Both the position numbers and the translations under genes were made by a program. From Saprospiraceae bacterium (GTDB lineage Bacteria > Bacteroidota > Bacteroidia > Chitinophagales > Saprospiraceae), in assembly GCA_015494245.1 (NCBI GenBank), contig WGBN01000161.1:1-8051 (forward strand): a stretch of DNA of 8,051 nt, given 5' to 3'. Below, piece by piece: positions 1 to 7,800 of this stretch. Under the pieces are notes generated by a model. That model did not search any database. It was not told where the DNA came from and saw nothing but the letters and a program-made list of their open reading frames with translations. The stretch's first letter is position 1; each line of letters starts with the position of its first letter.

Positions 1-380
1 ACCCAGGAGGGAGAGGGCAGGAACAGTACACTTTGGTGTGCCATTTGCAGGTGGAAAATGAGTTCCTTGCTGCCCGGGCCGATGAGCATGTCTTCGGTTT
101 CGGCCGGCAGCCCGGTTTTGCGTTGGATGTATTTGGCGAAAGCCTGACGCAAACGGGGCAGGCCTTTTACGGGCAGGTAGGCCTTTTCATGTGCGTGTTC
201 CTGCAGGGCTTTGACCACACTTTCAGGTACGGGAAAAGGCGATTGGCCAAAGCCGAAGCGGATGATCTCGCGTCCCTGCTGCTCAAGGGCATGGGAGTGC
301 TCGTTGATGCGCAAGGTGGCTGAGGGTTTGAGCTTTTGCACTTGTGGGGTGAAGTGATGAAGCTCTGTGATGGGTTTCAT
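1..380 (-). CDS. PLP-dependent class I/II aminotransferase, N-terminal part (runs off the window)
   Basis: The minus strand from ATG 380-378 stays open to the window edge, giving the first 126 residues. The protein starts MKPITELHHF and contains the stretch RFGFGQSPFPVP (about residues 41-52), a YLPVKGLPRLRQAFA segment (about 68-82) and GPGSKELIFHLQ (about 101-112), ending near a PSPSW segment. This order is that of the N-terminal half of fold-type I aspartate/aromatic aminotransferases: the substrate-side 'G-Q' loop, the 'Y-x-x-x-x-G-L-x-x-L-R' helix, then the 'G-x-x-x-x-L' PLP phosphate-binding turn. Family enzymes move an amino group between an amino acid and a 2-oxo acid in the cytoplasm. 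The substrate cannot be told from this half, and the Schiff-base lysine lies outside the window. The gene follows the DUF4442 gene after 65 bases. The start is chosen because it is the first ATG after the upstream stop and is preceded by an A-rich leader. The fold call is firm and the specificity unknown. Confidence 0.87.
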   Translation of the reverse strand, partial: MKPITELHHFTPQVQKLKPSATLRINEHSHALEQQGREIIRFGFGQSPFPVPESVVKALQEHAHEKAYLPVKGLPRLRQAFAKYIQRKTGLPAETEDMLIGPGSKELIFHLQMAHQSVLFLPSPSW

Positions 381-433
381 TTTGCTTGACTTTAAAAGTG
401 GAAAGATTTGAAAGAATGTGATTGAGAAGGAGG

Positions 434-441
434 CAAAGGTA
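434..441 (-). promoter_or_regulatory. Candidate -7 box (TACCTTTG) upstream of the aminotransferase
   Basis: Read on the minus strand, TACCTTTG matches the Bacteroidota primary-sigma -7 consensus TAnnTTTG exactly. It lies just after the TAA stop of the DUF4442 gene and 54 bases before the aminotransferase ATG, in the 65-base gap. No TTTG or TTG was seen 19-20 bases further upstream, so the -33 element is poor or absent. It may give the aminotransferase some transcription independent of the upstream pair. The match could be chance, since only one box is good. Confidence 0.4.
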
Positions 442-445
442 CCCC

Positions 446-934
446 TTATTTTCGCTTGAAGGACCAGGTGATTTCTGCTCTTGAGACCACTGTTCCGTCT
501 GCCATGCGGGCTGTGCAATGAGCCGTAAATACTTGAGGCTCAGCGGTTTGTATGGCTCGTTCTATGGCTTCGAAGATTTCCCGCCCTTCTTTGCATTCGA
601 AATAGCTCTCTGCCGTGGCTTTTTTGAGAAAGCTGATTCGAAAATCTGTTACCAGCATGGAGACTGCCGGCCGCCCCTGTAAAGCGAGGGAAGCAATCAG
701 ACCCGAAGACAATTCCGCAGCGCCGGCTTGAGCGGAGAAGTAAATGGAGCGAAAGGGATTTTGCGTGCGCCAGCTATAGGGCAGTGCAATGGTGCATCCC
801 TCTTCGCTAATGCTGTGGATGCGTACCTTCCAAAAAGCTACGGAGGGTAGCTTTCGCCAAAAGTAGAGGCGCATTTTCCAGGGCGTGCGCAGGGTGGCGA
901 GGAAATTTTTCTGCTTGTCGTTCAGGGCAGTCAT
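446..934 (-). CDS. DUF4442 hotdog-fold protein (putative thioesterase)
   Basis: This encodes 162 residues starting MTALNDKQKN. It resembles the DUF4442 branch of the hotdog-fold superfamily: an N-terminal helix rich in W, R and K (about 18-40), a 'LPYSWRTQNPFRSIYFSAQ' region (about 51-69) where family members carry the strand before the central helix, the helix AGAAELSSGLIA (about 70-81), then alternating beta strands up to a final TWSF strand (156-159). Hotdog proteins often hydrolyse acyl-CoA or acyl-carrier thioesters, but DUF4442 members are mostly uncharacterised, so no substrate is assigned. The ATG at 934-932 shares bases with the TGA stop of the upstream desaturase gene (ATGA), which points to translational coupling. 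A longer start at 997 would overlap that gene by 67 bases and is less likely. Placement beside a lipid-type hydroxylase suggests a role in lipid or acyl metabolism; that is inference. Confidence 0.82.
   Translation of the reverse strand: MTALNDKQKNFLATLRTPWKMRLYFWRKLPSVAFWKVRIHSISEEGCTIALPYSWRTQNPFRSIYFSAQAGAAELSSGLIASLALQGRPAVSMLVTDFRISFLKKATAESYFECKEGREIFEAIERAIQTAEPQVFTAHCTARMADGTVVSRAEITWSFKRK
931..934 (-). other. ATGA stop-start overlap (desaturase to DUF4442)
   Basis: On the minus strand the bases ATGA hold both the start ATG of the DUF4442 gene (934-932) and the TGA stop of the sterol-desaturase-like gene (933-931). The overlap settles the downstream start and implies co-transcription with coupled translation. 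Confidence 0.8.
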
Positions 935-1800
935 AGTCTCTTTTGCGCTTTTTTGCGCAAGTCTTTGGTCGTTTGGCGGGAGCCATCGGGGCTCCAACCC
1001 GGCGGCCCAAAGATATAGAGGATTCTTTCACGCAGCGTTTTTGCACGAAAAAAATCTTTGAGCATAGCTATCCACTCGTGGAAGGCGATGTAGAAGGGGT
1101 TGTAGGAGCGGATGTTCTTCGTCAGGCCGTAGCGGGGGCGCTCTTCTTCTTCCTGGAAGGTGCCGAAAAGGCGATCCCAGATGATGAGAATGCCTCCGTG
1201 ATTGCGGTCTAAGTATTTCACATCGGAGCCGTGATGCACGCGGTGATGCGAGGGGGTGTTGAAGAGGAATTCAATGGGGCGGGGCAGTTTCCCGATGGCT
1301 TCGGTATGTATCCAAAACTGATAGAGCAGGCTGATGGCCCGTTGTGTCAGCACCATCAGCGGGTGAAAGCCGAGCAGGGGCAACCACAGCCAGAATAAGA
1401 AACTGCCGCTGAGTTCGCCGGTCCACGTTTGCCGCAAGGCTGTAGCCAGATTGTACTTTTGCGAGGAGTGATGTACCACATGCGAAGCCCAAAAATACCG
1501 GCTTTCGTGGCTGATTCTGTGGAACCAATAGTAGGAAAAGTCCTCTGCAACAAAGAGGAAAATCCAGGCCGCCGGACCACTGCCCAGCTCAAAAAAACGA
1601 TACTGCCAGGCCATCCAAAAAGCCCATAGAACGATGCCTTTGTTGATGAAGCCGACCAGCACATTTCCGATGCCCATGGCGAGGCTGCTGAAGGTGTCTT
1701 TCAGCTCGTACCAGTCGTATCGCCGCCTGGCATTGAACCAGCTTTCCAGGGCCAAAAGCAGCAGGAAAAACGGGATGGATATGTGGATGAGGTTGACCAT
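931..1800 (-). CDS. Sterol desaturase / fatty acid hydroxylase family membrane protein
   Basis: This encodes 289 residues from ATG 1800-1798 (MVNLIHISIP). It belongs to the integral-membrane di-iron hydroxylases. The histidine clusters are intact: H94-x3-H98 (FHRISH), H107-x2-H110-H111 (HVVHH) and H186-x2-H189-H190 (HRVHH), with extra histidines at 165 and 201. Hydrophobic segments lie at about 5-20, 40-65, 77-93 and 135-165. The C-terminal 35 residues are strongly basic and probably cytoplasmic. Family members insert or remove oxygen or hydrogen on sterols, fatty acids or ether lipids using O2. In bacteria the substrate is rarely known, and carotenoid or lipid hydroxylation are also possible. 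An upstream in-frame ATG at 1887 would add 29 residues, but it would place the start upstream of the candidate promoter and inside the divergent region, so the internal start is preferred. The gene is first of a minus-strand group and overlaps the DUF4442 gene by four bases. Confidence 0.88.
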   Translation of the reverse strand: MVNLIHISIPFFLLLLALESWFNARRRYDWYELKDTFSSLAMGIGNVLVGFINKGIVLWAFWMAWQYRFFELGSGPAAWIFLFVAEDFSYYWFHRISHESRYFWASHVVHHSSQKYNLATALRQTWTGELSGSFLFWLWLPLLGFHPLMVLTQRAISLLYQFWIHTEAIGKLPRPIEFLFNTPSHHRVHHGSDVKYLDRNHGGILIIWDRLFGTFQEEEERPRYGLTKNIRSYNPFYIAFHEWIAMLKDFFRAKTLRERILYIFGPPGWSPDGSRQTTKDLRKKAQKRL

Positions 1801-1838
1801 TTTCGAGCATTGATTTAGGGTGTTGGTTTTGCACCCTG

Positions 1839-1872
1839 TAAAGATAGGGGAAAATAAAATCTCCTCAAAAAA
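1839..1872 (-). promoter_or_regulatory. Candidate promoter for the desaturase-DUF4442 genes
   Basis: Read on the minus strand there is TTTTTTG (1872-1866), a 19-base spacer, then TATCTTTA (1846-1839). This fits the Bacteroidota pattern of a TTTG/TTG -33 box and a TAnnTTTG -7 box, with one mismatch at the last base of the -7 box. Transcription would start near 1832, giving a leader of about 30 bases before ATG 1800. That supports the shorter start of the desaturase. Confidence 0.55.
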
Positions 1873-1909
1873 TTTCTTCCAAAGCACTTCCCACCCAAAA
1901 CTTTTTCCC

Positions 1910-1917
1910 TACCTTTG
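1910..1917 (+). promoter_or_regulatory. sucC: Candidate -7 box (TACCTTTG) of sucC
   Basis: TACCTTTG is an exact match to the Bacteroidota -7 consensus TAnnTTTG. It lies 20 bases before the sucC ATG, so the leader would be short (about 14 bases) and A-rich, with no Shine-Dalgarno sequence. The -33 region (about 1884-1890, GCACTTC) is a weak match. It probably drives the sucC group. Confidence 0.55.
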
Positions 1918-1937
1918 GGCGTCCAAAAAAACGCAAA

Positions 1938-3155
1938 ATGAACCTACACGAATATCAGGGCAAAGAACTGCTCAAACGCTTTGGCGTTGCCATCCAGGAA
2001 GGCATCGTGGCTGAATCGGTCGAAGAGGCCGTAGCCGCTTATCACAAACTGCAAAAAGAGACCGGCACGGAAGCCGTAGTCATCAAAGCGCAAATCCATG
2101 CCGGAGGCCGTGGCAAAGGCGGCGGCGTCAAGCTGGCGCGCAACGAAGAAGAAGTGCGCAAGTACGCTTCCAACATCCTCGGCATGATGCTGAAGACGCC
2201 CCAGACCCCCGGAGGCATGGAAGGCCCCGGTAAGCTGGTGCGCAAAATCCTCGTGGCTGAAGACGTCTATCGCCCTGATTTCGATGCCTGTGATGAGTTT
2301 TACATGTCGGTGCTCATGGACCGCGAGCGTAAGACCAACGTCATCATTTACTCCACCGAAGGAGGTGTGGAAATCGAGAAAGTAGCCGAAGAAACACCCC
2401 ATCTCGTACACAAAGAATACGCCGACCCAACCCTCGGCTTGCTGCCCTTCCAGGCCCGCAAAATAGCCTTCAATCTCGGCCTGAGCGGCCAGGCTTTCAA
2501 AGAAATGGTGCGCTTCGTCTCCAAACTCTACAAAGCCTTTGTCGGCTCAGACGCCTCTCTCTTTGAAATCAACCCCACGCTGAAGACAGCCGATGACCGC
2601 ATCCTGGCCGTGGACTGCAAAGTGACGCTGGACGACAACGCCCTCTACCGGCACAAAGACATGGCCGAATGGCGCGACCTCAGCGAGGAAGACCCCGTAG
2701 AAGTGGAAGCCAAAGAATACGGCCTCAACTACGTCAACCTCGACGGCAACGTGGGCTGCATGGTCAATGGCGCCGGCCTGGCTATGGCCACCATGGACCT
2801 CATCAAACTCTCCGGAGGCGAGCCAGCCAACTTCCTCGATGTAGGCGGTACTGCCGATGCCGAACGCGTGGAGAAAGCCCTGCGCATCATCCTCAAAGAC
2901 CCCCGCGTGGAGGTCATCCTGATCAACATCTTCGGAGGTATCGTGCGTTGTGATCGCGTGGCCAACGGCATCGTGCAAGCCTATAAAAACCTCGGCGGCA
3001 TCAAAGTGCCCATCGTGGCGCGCCTGCAAGGCACCAATGCCGATATAGCCAAGAAAATCATCGACGAAAGCGGTCTGGCCGTGCACTCTGCCATCGAATT
3101 GCAGGAAGCAGCTGATTTGGTCGCCAAACTGCTGAAAGAAAAACAGCACCAATGA
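1938..3155 (+). CDS. sucC: Succinyl-CoA synthetase (ADP-forming) beta subunit
   Basis: This encodes 405 residues, slightly longer than the 388 of E. coli SucC. With the alpha subunit (SucD) it converts succinyl-CoA, phosphate and ADP/GDP to succinate, CoA and ATP/GTP in the TCA cycle. The N-terminal ATP-grasp domain starts MNLHEYQGKELLKRFGV and contains K50 and the nucleotide loop GGRGKGGG (57-63), the STEGGVEIEKVAEETPHL block (139-156), and likely Mg ligands E210 (LFEINPT) and D226 (AVDCKV). The C-terminal ligase-CoA domain has GNVGCMVNGAGLAM (270-283), GGEPANFLDVGG (293-304) and NIFGGIVRCD (330-339), all strongly conserved in SucC. About 12 residues around 85-100 (PQTPGGMEGPGK) look like a small insertion relative to E. 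coli. No sucD follows. The gene ends by overlapping the next gene through ATGA, so the two are probably co-translated. Codons end strongly in C, as in the next two genes. Confidence 0.97.
   Translation: MNLHEYQGKELLKRFGVAIQEGIVAESVEEAVAAYHKLQKETGTEAVVIKAQIHAGGRGKGGGVKLARNEEEVRKYASNILGMMLKTPQTPGGMEGPGKLVRKILVAEDVYRPDFDACDEFYMSVLMDRERKTNVIIYSTEGGVEIEKVAEETPHLVHKEYADPTLGLLPFQARKIAFNLGLSGQAFKEMVRFVSKLYKAFVGSDASLFEINPTLKTADDRILAVDCKVTLDDNALYRHKDMAEWRDLSEEDPVEVEAKEYGLNYVNLDGNVGCMVNGAGLAMATMDLIKLSGGEPANFLDVGGTADAERVEKALRIILKDPRVEVILINIFGGIVRCDRVANGIVQAYKNLGGIKVPIVARLQGTNADIAKKIIDESGLAVHSAIELQEAADLVAKLLKEKQHQ
3152..3155 (+). other. ATGA stop-start overlap (sucC to MazG-like gene)
   Basis: The bases ATGA contain the start of the MazG-like gene (3152-3154) and the TGA stop of sucC (3153-3155). 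An A-rich AAAGAAAAA stretch lies just upstream. The overlap fixes the start and suggests translational coupling. Confidence 0.85.
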
Positions 3156-3619
3156 AACCCATAGACCCGCTCAACATGGTGGCGGCCTTCCACCGCACTT
3201 TCCAACATCCCGTTTTGGAGGAGCCGCAAATACCTTCACCGGAGCGGGCTCAATTGAGGGTCAACCTGCTGCAGGAAGAGCTGGATGAATTCCGCCAGGC
3301 CATTGAGGCCGGCGACCTGGTCGAAGTCGCCGATGCCCTCTGCGACTTGCAATACGTCCTCGCCGGAGCCATCCTTGAGTTTGGCCTGGGCGAAAAATTT
3401 CCCGAACTTTTCGCCGAAGTGCAGCGCTCCAACATGAGCAAAGCCTGCAAAAGCGAAGAAGAAGCCCTAGCTACGCAACAGTACTATCTCGAACGCGACG
3501 GCACCGAAAGCTATATCCGAAAAGCAGGCGACCTCTGGCTGGTCTTCCGCAAAGGCGACAACAAAACGCTTAAATCGGTGAACTACTCGCCGGCAAGACT
3601 CAAAGAACTGCTGGGCTGA
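3152..3619 (+). CDS. MazG-like nucleoside triphosphate pyrophosphohydrolase
   Basis: This encodes 155 residues, all-alpha NTP pyrophosphatase (MazG/PRA-PH) superfamily. The metal-binding signature is visible: E42-E43-x2-E46 (QEELDEF) on one helix and E58-x2-D61 with D65 (EVADALCDLQYVL) on the next, followed by a hydrophobic helix (AGAILEFGLG). Family enzymes hydrolyse (d)NTPs, often non-canonical ones, to the monophosphate and pyrophosphate. The HisE-type phosphoribosyl-ATP reaction is an alternative, but no his gene is nearby. After the core come SNMSKACKSEEEA (about 93-105) and a C-terminal GDNKTLKSVNYSPARL segment (about 134-149), which I associate with the Bacteroidota/phage single-domain MazG branch. 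The exact substrate is unknown. It overlaps sucC by four bases and is followed after 20 bases by the epimerase, so it is the middle gene of a probable three-gene operon. A housekeeping nucleotide-sanitation role fits. Confidence 0.87.
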   Translation: MKPIDPLNMVAAFHRTFQHPVLEEPQIPSPERAQLRVNLLQEELDEFRQAIEAGDLVEVADALCDLQYVLAGAILEFGLGEKFPELFAEVQRSNMSKACKSEEEALATQQYYLERDGTESYIRKAGDLWLVFRKGDNKTLKSVNYSPARLKELLG

Positions 3620-3639
3620 TTGACCCGGCCGCCTGCCTT

Positions 3640-4683
3640 ATGAAATTGAAAGCCCGACTTCACCCTGTCAAGCTGCAACTGAAGGAGCCTTTCACCATCT
3701 CGCGGGGCACTTACTCGGAGCGCTTTACCCTCGTCGTAGAGCTCCGGGCCGATGGCCTGAGTGGCTTTGGCGAAGCAACTCAACACGACTACTACGGCAT
3801 CACTGAGCAGCAACTCCTCTCCGAAGGTGAAAAATTGCAGCAGCTCCTTCCGGAGGTTGAATTTGAAAATCCCTTCGACTTCTGGCAGGTCTTAGACCCG
3901 CATTTTGGGCACAATCGCTTTTTCCAGGCGGCAGTGGACATGGCTGCCCACGACCTCTACGGCAAGCTCCTCGGCAAGCCCACCCGCGAGTGCTGGCCCG
4001 ATGACCTCAGACAATGGATGAAGCCGCCTGAACAATACGTCCCAAGCTCTTATACCCTGAGCATCGGTAGCCTCGAAGAGTTGGAGAAAAAAATAGCGGC
4101 CCGGCCCGATTTTCAGATTTATAAAATCAAGGCAGGTAGGGATTTCGACCCCGCTGTTTTATCTGCCTTGCGGCAAATGACAGAGGCTCGCTTCTGCATA
4201 GATGCCAACAACGCCTGGGATGTGGAGCAAGCTCTTGCGCTCCTCCCTGAATTGCACAAAGCCGAGCTGCTCTTTCTCGAGCAGCCTCTGCCCGCCGGCG
4301 AACGGCAAGCGATGGCCCGCTTGTATGAAGCCAGCCCGCTGCCCCTGATTGCCGATGAAGCCTGTCGCATTCCGGCGGACGTCCCCGCCTGTGCCGGCCG
4401 TTTCCACGGCATCAACATCAAGCTGATGAAATGCGGTGGCCTTACCCCCGCGCTCGAGATGGTGCGCCTCGCCCGAAAACACGGCCTGCAACTCATGGCC
4501 GGCTGTATGGTCGAAACCGGCATTGGCATTTCTGCCGCTGCCCAGCTCCTTCCTTTTCTCGATTACGCCGATTTGGACGGGGCTATTCTGCTGGCTGAAA
4601 ACCCCTGGCCGGGCGTAGAATTGGCCAAAAACGGACAAATCGCACTGTCAGACCGGCCCGGAATCGGTTTGACAAACCCTTAG
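3640..4683 (+). CDS. Dipeptide epimerase (enolase superfamily, L-Ala-D/L-Glu epimerase type)
   Basis: This encodes 347 residues of the muconate-lactonizing branch of the enolase superfamily. The N-terminal alpha/beta capping domain (1-about 120) carries FTISRGTYSERFTLVVEL and the GFGEATQ turn. The barrel domain has the catalytic K162-x-K164 (YKIKAG), metal ligands D188 (CIDANNAW), E214 (FLEQPLP) and D239 (IADEA), and the opposite-face base K261 (NIKLMKCGG). VETGIG (291-296) and the D311-x-D313 pair (DLDGA) match the motif that in known Ala-Glu epimerases binds the dipeptide amino group. By family knowledge it would equilibrate L-Ala-D-Glu and L-Ala-L-Glu (or another dipeptide) during peptidoglycan recycling, in the cytoplasm. 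Related enzymes act on other dipeptides, so the exact specificity is open. It starts 20 bases after the MazG-like gene; that gap is GC-rich without a promoter-like box, so co-transcription from the sucC side is likely. Confidence 0.87.
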   Translation: MKLKARLHPVKLQLKEPFTISRGTYSERFTLVVELRADGLSGFGEATQHDYYGITEQQLLSEGEKLQQLLPEVEFENPFDFWQVLDPHFGHNRFFQAAVDMAAHDLYGKLLGKPTRECWPDDLRQWMKPPEQYVPSSYTLSIGSLEELEKKIAARPDFQIYKIKAGRDFDPAVLSALRQMTEARFCIDANNAWDVEQALALLPELHKAELLFLEQPLPAGERQAMARLYEASPLPLIADEACRIPADVPACAGRFHGINIKLMKCGGLTPALEMVRLARKHGLQLMAGCMVETGIGISAAAQLLPFLDYADLDGAILLAENPWPGVELAKNGQIALSDRPGIGLTNP

Positions 4684-4687
4684 AGGC

Positions 4688-4715
4688 TTTGTCTTCAAAA
4701 TTTTCCGTATCTTTC
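4688..4715 (+). promoter_or_regulatory. Weak candidate promoter of the secreted repeat protein
   Basis: TTTG (4688-4691) and TATCTTTC (4708-4715) resemble the Bacteroidota -33 and -7 boxes. The spacer is only 16 bases instead of 19-20, and the -7 box has one mismatch. It lies in the 90-base gap between the epimerase stop and ATG 4774. It is followed by CGGGCG, similar to the GGGCG that follows the sucC -7 box. No terminator hairpin was seen in this gap, so read-through from the upstream genes is also possible. Confidence 0.33.
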
Positions 4716-4773
4716 GGGCGTTGCAATCAAACAAGGTGGTCGTGCAAGCGATCTCCACATCCCAAAACTGGTT

Positions 4774-4845
4774 ATGCAGCGCATTTTTATCCCATGGGCA
4801 CTCTTTTTCTTGGCAGGACTGTGGCCGGCCGGCTTCGCTTATGCC
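4774..4845 (+). other. Signal peptide of the secreted repeat protein
   Basis: Residues 1-24 show a short basic start (MQR), a hydrophobic core (IFIPWALFFLAGLW) and a small-residue end AYA, with cleavage expected before QSCDC. There is no Cys directly at the cleavage position, so a soluble Sec substrate is more likely than a lipoprotein. Confidence 0.85.
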
Positions 4846-7800
4846 CAAAGTTGCGACTGCGCCGATGCCGGCAATTGCCCCTTCTCCATTGAGCCCGACA
4901 GCAGCTACCAGCTTTGCTATGACATCACCGATGCCTTCAATGACGACCTGTCCGACCCCGCCCAGGGCGTTTGTGGCGTGCGCCTGACTTTTACCCACCA
5001 GCACATCTGGGACCTCGAAATTTCCCTCGTCTCTCCGGCAGGGGATACCGTGCCCCTCATCGGCCCCTCTTTGCCTTACTTCGGCACCACCAACAGCGTC
5101 TTGTGGGACGTGCTTTTTCTGCCCTGCGCTTACCCTGTTGCTCCGGATACCGTCAATGGGACACCCCTTGCCGCTACCTGGACCAACAACCAGGACTGGC
5201 CTTTTGCCGGCATCATTGGCGGCAGCTATCATCCCGTCGGGAACAACTGCCTCGAAGATTTCAACAACGGGCCCGTCAACGGCTCCTGGTGCTTGCTCAT
5301 TGACAACGACCCCTCTTTTTATCCCGGGCAAATCCTCAATTTTGAAATCTTGCTTTGCGATAATTCGGGCCTGCTCTGCTGCGAGGCCGATGCCGGCAGC
5401 CTGGCGCCTTATCCGGACCTCTACGTCTGCCAGGGAGATTCCTCCCTTCTGCTCGACATCCCGCCCGTCTATTTCGGCCAGGAACCCGACACCCTGGAGT
5501 ACGGTTACCAGTACCTCATCAGCGACACCTCCGGTATCATCGTGGAACTCGACAGCATAGCAGACCTCACCACCTATGACCCCGGAGCGTACAACGTCTG
5601 TGTGCTCGCGTATCGCCTCAGTGAAGAAGACAGCCTCTATGTGGTTACGCCCGGCTTGCCTGTAGATACCTTGTTGGCCATACTCAACGGCCCTGCACCT
5701 CCTTTCTGCGGAGACATCAGCTCTTCTTGTGTGCGAGTTGTTATCGAAGCGCCACCTCCCTTAACTGTACTCAACGAAAGCCTCTGCCAGGGCGACAGCC
5801 TCCAGGTGGGGGATAGCCTCTTTTACGAAGCAGGCACCTACAACCTTCTTCTCAGTACAGCTGCAGGATGTGATAGCCTTGTTGAACTTCATCTCAGTGT
5901 CTTTCCTCACGATACCACCGCCCTGAGCTTTACCCTTTGCCCGGGTGACAGCCTCTTCATAGCCGATACTGTTTTTGGGGAACCCGACAACTATGAGGTA
6001 CTTTTGCAAAACCAGTACGGCTGCGACAGCCTTTTGCGAATCCAGTTGACCCACTACGCACTCGACACAACTTTTCTGAGTGACACCATCTGTCAGGGAG
6101 AAACTTATGCGATAGGGGATTCTGTATTCACCCTTTCGGGAAATTATACCCTGCACTTCCCTTCTGTGCTCACGGGCTGTGACAGCACAGTCATGTTGAG
6201 CCTTACAGTACTGGACTTACAGGCGCAAGTTCTCCAGCCGGATACTCTTACCTGTGCAGTCGAAGAAGTGTTGTTGGATGGAGCCGGCTCTTCGAGCGGG
6301 ACAGGTATTGCCTATAACTGGAGTACTTCTGATGGCTTGCTGACCGGCCCTGCCGATTCCGTTTCCACCTATGCAGGCGCTGCGGGCACCTATGTGCTGG
6401 AAGTTGCTCAATATTCTTGCCTTGTTTATGATACCGTGCAGGTTTACGCTCAACAAGATATCCCCATAGCAGATGCCGGCCCACCTGATACCCTGACTTG
6501 CAGTACGTCCGTGCTGACTTTGGACGGCACTGCTTCGGCGACGGGACCTGATTTGGTTTATTCCTGGCTTTCGCCAAATGGGAATATACTCAGTGGGGCA
6601 GATGGTCTTCAACCCCTGGTAGATGCGCCGGGCCTGTACATCCTCAGCCTTACCGATACGCTGACACAGTGCGTGGGCATGGATTCCGTCAACATTGAGA
6701 TAGATACCCTGGCGCCTTTGGCAGATGCCGGCCCCGACGGCTTGCTTAACTGCCTGACCGACTCGGTCGTGCTCGATGGCAGCGCCTCCTATTTGCCGCA
6801 AGGCTATGAATATCATTGGACGGATGAAAATGCCGTTGAAGTTTCCTGGTCAGGCCCCTTGCAAGCTGTCGTGGATGTTCCCGGAACATACTACTTACAA
6901 GTCATTGACCTGCACAACGGCTGTGAAGCTGTGGACAGTGCTGTAGTCACTGAAAATATGCAGTTGCCGGCGGTGGATGCCGGTTTGCCCGATACGCTTA
7001 CCTGCTCCCAGTCGGTAGTCTCTTTAGAAGGGCAGGGGAGTTCGGCCAATGCTTTGGATTTTCTTTGGAGCACGCAAGCGGGCAATATCCTCGGCGATTC
7101 GACGATTGCTAATGTAACAGTGGATGCACCGGGCTGGTATTATCTGACGGTTACAGACGTACTCACGCATTGTTCGGCCACCGATTCCGTAGAGGTGTTC
7201 ATGGATACGCTTTCTCCTATGGCGGAGGCTGGTTTACCCATCACGCTCAACTGTGCTTTGACGGAATGGGAGTTGGGTGAACAATCCGGTTCTTCACAGG
7301 GGACGGAATTTTCTTATACTTGGTTGGATGAACAGGGCAATGTTATTGGGAATGCGTTGCATCTCATCGTAGATACAGCCGGAGCTTATGTCCTGCTCGT
7401 CGAAAACACCCTGACGGGCTGCATAGCCTCCGATACGGCCTTTGTCTCCATCAATCAACTCATGCCGCTGGCAGATGCCGGTCCTTCGGACAGCCTGACT
7501 TGTGTGCATCCGCAGGCCATTTTGGATGGCAGCGCCTCCACCCAAAATCCCTTTATGGAATACGAGTGGTACAACAGCAACTGGCAGCCTGTGGGCAGTG
7601 GGCTGCAAATTGGGGTGGGGCAGGCCGATACCTATTGCCTCGTAGCGACCAATGGCTTGAATTTTTGTGCCGATACGGCCTGTGTGAGCATTGCTGCCGA
7701 CGTGGCCCTGCCCATAGCTGCAGCCGGTGCTGACCAGGCTCTGGATTGCATGAATGGTACGGCTGTACTCGATGCAGGCGCATCCTCTTCCGGGCCGCCC

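Noticed and set aside
1801..1887. Longer start (ATG 1887-1885) for the desaturase
   Set aside because: It would put the start upstream of the candidate promoter and close to the sucC promoter; the added residues look unlike the family N-terminus.
1944..2411. Open frame of 155 codons on the minus strand inside sucC
   Set aside because: It mirrors the strongly conserved sucC frame in GC-rich, C-ending codon DNA; its translation resembles no family and has no start context.
2547..3152. Open frame of 201 codons on the minus strand inside sucC
   Set aside because: Same reason: a shadow of sucC, which is unmistakable on the plus strand.
4697..4704. AAAATTTT palindrome as a terminator after the epimerase
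   Set aside because: It is a short AT palindrome without a GC stem or loop and without a T run at the right distance.
4648..5331. Open frame of 227 codons on the minus strand over the epimerase end and the secreted protein start
   Set aside because: It runs antisense to a clear signal peptide and P-domain and crosses a gene boundary; its translation is low-complexity and unfamiliar.
6217..6816. Open frame of 199 codons on the minus strand under the PKD-like repeats
   Set aside because: The plus strand shows repeated Cys and W/Y positions at constant spacing, which only the plus frame explains.
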